Assembly: GCA_021464525.1 (NCBI GenBank)
Contig: JADRCO010000361.1
Location: 1 to 36,087 of the forward strand
Source of the DNA: Rhizophagus sp. LPA8_4_AMF
Taxonomy: Eukaryota > Glomeromycota > Glomeromycetes > Glomerales > Glomeraceae
Length of the DNA stretch: 36,087 nucleotides
Direction of reading: 5' to 3'
The notes under the pieces are model-generated. The model did no database searches. It saw only the letters and a list, made by a program, of their open reading frames with translations, and had not been told where the DNA came from. A program made the translations under genes and the position numbers. Position 1 is the first letter of the stretch. Each line of letters begins with the position of its first letter. Positions 32,273 through 36,087 of this stretch are shown one piece after another.

Positions 32273-32409
32273 TCAACTAATTATAAACCAATTCCACCAA
32301 TCAAATAGTTCTCGTAATTACTATATATAGTGAGATTTACTGTAGATCGCACTAAATATAGTAATTACGAGAACTATTTGATTGGTGGAATTGGTTTATA
32401 ATTAGTTGA
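32273..32409. repeat. 137-bp near-perfect palindrome
   Basis: The 54-bp arms 32273-32326 and 32356-32409 are exact reverse complements. The left arm begins TCAACTAATTATAAACC. The 29-bp centre also pairs: TAGTGAGATTTAC faces GTAGATCGCACTA with two mismatches. Such perfect arms imply a recent origin by inverted duplication or a young fold-back element. The central sequence has the look of a mariner-type MITE end; this is inference. Confidence 0.95.
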
Positions 32410-32796
32410 AGAGACAAATCCGCCCATATGCATCTTCAGCAATGTCAATAACATCCATATTTACAATCTTACTTTATAAAAAATTCAATATTTGAGAAAT
32501 CGAAAGAAATACTTTGTAAAATTTCATTTGATATAAGAAAATATTGATATACTATGTAAAAATTCAAACTTATAATTATTAAGGCTCATAAAATTTGAAA
32601 TTATTAATTATATAATATTAATGTCAATATTATTATTCATTATAGCATAATATTAATATCTCATTAAATTAAAAAATTTTTTAATAGCTCATTATAAAGC
32701 GAATGGCAAAAAAAAAAAATCTAGTGTAGATCAAAATCACCCTTTATAATCAATTAATCAATCGGCCTAAGCACCGCATGGTCCGATGATCCGACC

Positions 32797-32862
32797 AAAT
32801 TCACATGACTATGCTAAAAATTGACATGACTGGACTTAGAAAGATCGTCCGACCGGACACCG
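32797..32862 (-). repeat. Right terminal inverted repeat
   Basis: Reverse complement of 26932-26996 at about 86 percent identity. The end CCGGACACCG is followed by TA. Confidence 0.75.
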
Positions 32863-32964
32863 TAAACCTACTAATGGCTTTTATGATGTAAGTTATTAAT
32901 TTAGAATGATTGGTTGAAAAACTTTCAATTTGATGCTTACAAAGTCAATTATCAAGTTTATTGA

Positions 32965-33120
32965 AAATGGAGATGGGTTTCTTATGTTTATAAACCAAAA
33001 GATGATCACAAAAACGGCACAATTTCGTATGAATTCTGGTATGACCGTCGTCAAGAATTAGCAAATAAGCATGTTGATGAGTCCAAAAGACGTGATACAG
33101 CAATTGGTAATACATCTTAA
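32965..33120 (+). pseudogene. Short coding-like fragment rich in charged residues
   Basis: A 51-codon reading without ATG, beginning after a TGA: KWRWVSYVYKPKDDHKNG, then ISYEFWYDRRQELANKH, ending TAA. Its composition is far from what A/T-rich random DNA would give (several W, R, D). It is probably an exon relic just outside the TA-flanked element. No domain recognised. The opposite-strand frame at 32945-33127 is a shadow. Confidence 0.35.
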
Positions 33121-33245
33121 AGGGCAAATTATTTTAAGAAGGTATTTAATGTAATCTTGGTAAAGGTTCCGAAATGATTAGAATATCTAATGACATTGGC
33201 ACGCGGTTCAGTCGCCAAACAAACATCAAAAAATGTATGATATTT

Positions 33246-33440
33246 ATGTGTAATTTGAACCAATTATTAAAATTATTTAATAATATAGCTTGTAGGTTAT
33301 ATTTTAATTCTATTATTACGTATTTACATATGTAATTTGAACTAAATAAATTCTTAATTTAAAAAACTATTTTATAATATAGCTCGTAAGTTATTTATTT
33401 AATTCAATTACTATATATTATATAATATTGTATAATTTAA
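33246..33440 (+). repeat. Diverged tandem repeat of about 85 bp
   Basis: TAATTTGAAC at 33251 and 33333, and TATAATATAGCT (TAATATAGCT) near 33291 and 33373, recur in order; a weaker third start is near 33430. A/T-rich, non-coding. Confidence 0.5.
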
Positions 33441-33492
33441 GTTACATCTTAATGTACATACATCGCTAATTTAGTTTTTCTTAAACATCAAA

Positions 33493-33652
33493 ATGCCCGC
33501 ACAGTGGAACGAACAACAAATTCGTATAACTCGATTTAAGATCTGCATTGACTACCGTAATAATCTTCGTGACCACTTTACCTTTGGGACGTTGAGATTA
33601 TCGCTTTTTTTTTTTATTTTTGTGGGAACAGCTCCTTGTCATAGAGACTCAG
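33493..33652 (+). pseudogene. SANT/Myb-like first exon fragment
   Basis: From ATG 33493 the frame reads MPAQWNEQQIRITRFKICID, then YRNNLRDHFTFGTLR. W near the start, an R-rich helix and H-x-T-F-G match the look of SANT/Myb-like DNA-binding proteins associated with transposons. The frame then runs through a T-run and reaches a clean GTAAGT donor at 33653. The normal helix 3 region is missing, so the gene is truncated, and homology to the mini-exon array begins instead. Confidence 0.4.
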
Positions 33653-34090
33653 GTAAGTAAAAAGGGATTTTTTTTCGTTTAGGAACGTTACTAATGTACT
33701 TTTAATTATTATTTTTTGTAGGAACGCTCCTTGGAGACGAAATGGACTCCTGGATATGAAAGGGTAAAGGAGGTGAAGTGTTTTGTTTATTTCATTTAGG
33801 AATGTTATTAACATCCTTTTAATTCATTTTTTTTCTAGAAACACTTTTTGAAGATAAAATGGACTCCTGGAGACGAAAGATAAGGGAGGAGGAAATGTTT
33901 TTTCGTTTGTTTCATTAAGAATATTACTAACAATTTTTTTTCAGTAACGCTCCTTGGAGATGAAATGGACTCTTGAGACAAAAAATAAGAGAAAGAGTAC
34001 TATTTTTTCATTTATTTCATTTAGTTTGTTTAAGAACATTATTAACGTTTCTTTCCATTTTTTTTTAGGGCAGCTTCTTGGATATATTTC
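33620..34090 (+). repeat. Array of tandem mini exon-intron units, set 2
   Basis: Five related starts at about 33626, 33722, 33838, 33944 and 34069 (GGAACGCTCCTTGG and variants), spaced 96-125 bp. Units 2-5 are each preceded by a branch-point-like word (ACTAATG, ATTAACA, ACTAACA, ATTAACG), a long T tract and TAG or CAG. Unit 1 ends in GTAAGT, so 33653-33721 is a complete canonical 69-nt intron. One frame reads TLLGDEMDSW in units 2 and 4 and TLFEDKMDSWRRK in unit 3. The modules resemble set 1 at 30230-30640. Confidence 0.6.
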
Positions 34091-34829
34091 AGTTTGGATC
34101 AATGAAGATTTGGCTTAGTTATGTGATGTCTTTGTATTTTTTTTCGTATTTAATTAAGGAATAAAAACGAAAACAAATAAAATTATGAAAATAAAAGGAC
34201 AAATAACCACTATTAATGATTAATAAATTTCAATAACAGAAAAAAGAAATAGAAAACAAAAACCTATCTAAAAACATTTTAAGGAAAGTCATTTTCAAGT
34301 TTCAAAAAAATAAAATAAAAAAAACCAAAATGTTATACAGAATAAATTTTATTTTATTTTTTTATTTTATTTTTGAAGAGTAGTAATCTAAGTCTAAGAC
34401 AATAAAAGCGAACAGTACCAAAGTACAATTGTGCTAGTATACGTGCATAGATCTTTGACGCTCATCTCCTACAGTGAAAAACCCTGCAGAGACCTCACCC
34501 TTTGATAGAAACTATTTGATTAAGTAGGACTTCGCTAGCTAAACAAATTCAAACATCAAGACAATCAAAGTAACCAAAAAAAAGAAGGAAACAACGATCC
34601 GTATTTTTCTTTTACCCTTGTATAGGGCATTACCTGTAAATACTGTCAGAGGTAAAATGGTTCACACTATTTTTAGTTGTAAAGAAAGGGATAAAGAAAG
34701 TAAACCTAAAAATCTAGGCTATATAAAACACTAATCTAAAAACTTTAAAATTAAAGCATAAAAAGAAAGAAAGCAAACTGATAAAATATATCAGAAAAAT
34801 TATAACATGAATAGTTCCTAATCAGGACA
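34091..34829. other. Non-coding stretch
   Basis: A/T-rich, no supported gene. The minus-strand 66-codon frame at 34751-34951 is the wrong frame of the pseudogene that begins at 34830. Confidence 0.4.
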
Positions 34830-35740
34830 TTAACATTTAATATCACGAATTGGATGAGCACTAGGCATATCTGCAGGAGTAGCAAAATACAATCCCATAA
34901 GTGCCAAATCACTTTTAGGATATAAGGGCAAAATATCATAAGTAAGATCACGTGGTTTTTTGTTAAACCTAATAAAAAAAAATAGTTGTACTGCCAATCA
35001 CAAAATATTTTCGTTTGAGAGGATGAAATTCCAAGGGCTTAACATGGTCTAATATAGGAGAAGCAGCTTCATGATCATAAAAACTATCATAATTACTGGT
35101 GCAAAAAAGTTCCTTATAACAAGACCTATAATTGGTCGTAAAATCAACAAAATCAGCTTAAAATCGTCACAATGCTTGGCAATTCTTGATAGTTAGATAA
35201 CGCTTGGTGAAGCCATTCCAAGCTTTGTAATGGTGCAAATTCATTTTGGTGAATCTCTTTACTAAATAGTCATGTAAATACAGTCCGCAATGGTACCATA
35301 AAGGTGAGCATGATGTTCCAAATCTGAATGCCTATTAGTAAGCAACTCATTAGTGGCCAAAATAGCCGCTGCATGCACTTCTTCATATGGAGGTGGAGTC
35401 ATCTCTTCTATAACTTCTACCAGTTCAATGGATTTATATAATCCATTATGAGATATAGTTGTAACCATATTATTCTTGATAATAACACGCTTAGGTTTCC
35501 AAGAATGAGAATAAAGAAAATTTGACAGAAGTACAATTTCAGACAAAGTGACTTACGCTGTAGTATGCACAGAACTTGGAAGTTTTTGTAGCGATAAAAA
35601 GGCGTCTTGAAAGGATAATGTTTAGGTTTATCGAAAATAACAAAATCATCCCAAAGAAATTTCAGATGGTGTATCAGTTTTTGTATACATTGTAAAGGTG
35701 AGAATAAAAATCGGTATTGCCAGGCTCTACCTAAATGAGC
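34830..35740 (-). pseudogene. Broken minus-strand gene of unknown family
   Basis: Long coding-like readings in changing frames. About 35740-35560: AHLGRAWQYRFLFSPL then HHLKFLWDDFVIFDKP. A frameshift follows, then the longest open part at 35546-35262 (SEIVLLSNFLYSHSWKPK, VEVIEEMTPPPYEEVHAAAI, NRHSDLEHHAHLYGTIAD) ending in TAG. After more frameshifts come FVDFTTNYRSCYKELF, HVKPLEFHPLKRKYFVIGST, then a T-run slip, and DILPLYPKSDLALMGLYFAT, PSAHPIRDIKC with a final TAA at 34830-34832. No splice sites explain the breaks. The pieces keep protein-like composition, so the decay is recent. No known domain recognised; probably a repeated TE-type or lineage-specific family. Confidence 0.6.
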
Positions 35741-35799
35741 ATCAAAAGTATTCTGAACAGAATTCAGAAGTGGTTTAAAGACATGTCGACAATGGTGAT

Positions 35800-35940
35800 T
35801 AAAATAATTACTTTATTTTCATGCAGTACCAGGATTGCACGTCTGAAATGTGTGCCAAGTTGACAGCACATACACTGCGCTACAGCTCCTGATCATGTGC
35901 TACATCCAATCAGATCATTGCTTCACATCTTAGAAAAAAA
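35800..35940 (-). mobile_element. tRNA-derived SINE-like sequence
   Basis: On the minus strand TAGCGCAGTGT (plus 35872-35882) fits the Pol III box A consensus at 10 of 11 positions. About 35 nt later GTGCAATCC (plus 35832-35840) fits box B at 8 of 9. The spacing is that of a tRNA gene. The sequence is G+C-richer than its flanks and is followed by an A/T-rich tail. It does not fold into a clean tRNA, so a SINE head or pseudo-tRNA is the better call. Confidence 0.4.
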
Positions 35941-36087
35941 CAGACTTTGAAAAAAAAAGAAAAAAAAGGCAGTATTTTTTCTTAAAATATTATAATAAAA
36001 AAAATTATTTTGTTGCTTTTATAATAGGAACTTTTAAAAGATTATTCTTTTACAAATTTATTAAATTTAATGAACAAATAAACAAAC

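Larger units (their letters stand above)
26932..32862. mobile_element. 5.93-kb interval bounded by 65-bp terminal inverted repeats and TA
   Basis: The left end starts CAGTGTCTGGTCTGATGAT; the reverse complement of the right end starts CGGTGTCCGGTCGGACGAT. Both continue AGTCCA-TCATGTCAATTTT and GTCATGTGAATTT. Eight substitutions and one gap in about 66 bp give roughly 86 percent identity. The flanking dinucleotide on both sides is TA (26930-26931 and 32863-32864), as for Tc1/mariner-type target duplication. The inside holds no intact transposase, only decayed minus-strand fragments and nested repeats. The pair might instead be two separate copies in opposite orientation; the TA match and outward orientation favour one element. 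Confidence 0.55.

Overview
The window is very A+T-rich (roughly 75-80 percent by eye), full of homopolymer A/T runs, and carries short spliceosomal introns (GTAAGT or GTAAAT donors, T-tract plus AG acceptors). There are no operons or ribosome binding sites. This is nuclear eukaryotic DNA. The repeat density, N/Q/H-rich small proteins and degenerate SANT-like and LINE-like fragments suggest an early-diverging fungus, most likely an arbuscular mycorrhizal fungus of the Rhizophagus type. That placement is inference from style, not a database match.

Layout. 1-2263: a direct repeat of about 0.67 kb in two copies; the first holds a small two-exon gene interrupted by one in-frame TGA. 2264-4380: mostly non-coding, with a 65-bp hairpin and a 3-unit 35-bp tandem repeat. 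About 4.4-18.65 kb: an old tandem duplication of about 7 kb. Each unit holds a three-gene set: gene A (CxC/CxxCxH zinc-binding N-terminus), gene B or C (CxC/CxxC N-terminus) and gene E (N/Q-rich, no intron). Unit 1 keeps A and B intact but has a broken E. Unit 2 has a broken A but keeps C and E. About 19.1-20.4 kb: three tandem repeats of about 545 bp. 21156-21940: gene D, a fourth family member.

Genes A, B, C and D share one architecture: a variable cysteine-rich first exon, then a symmetric phase 2-2 second exon of 192-204 nt and a short third exon. The last two exons encode a common C-terminal module that contains the L-Y-I/V-G motif. Exon 1 ends in I-P-R/K-K in all four. Two unrelated N-terminal types (A/D and B/C) are attached to the same C-terminal module. 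I do not recognise the family by name.

22-36 kb is a graveyard of mobile elements. It holds a LINE-like RNase H remnant (23.3-24.5 kb), a proline-rich exon fragment on the minus strand (25.4-25.6 kb), and a 5.93-kb interval with 65-bp terminal inverted repeats flanked by TA (26932-32862). Nested in that interval are a fold-back MITE, degenerate minus-strand TE genes and a near-perfect 137-bp palindrome. Two arrays of exon-like mini-modules with branch-point and splice-site-like sequences, a SANT-like first exon, a broken minus-strand gene of unknown family (34.8-35.7 kb) and a tRNA-derived SINE-like sequence (35.8-35.9 kb) complete the window.
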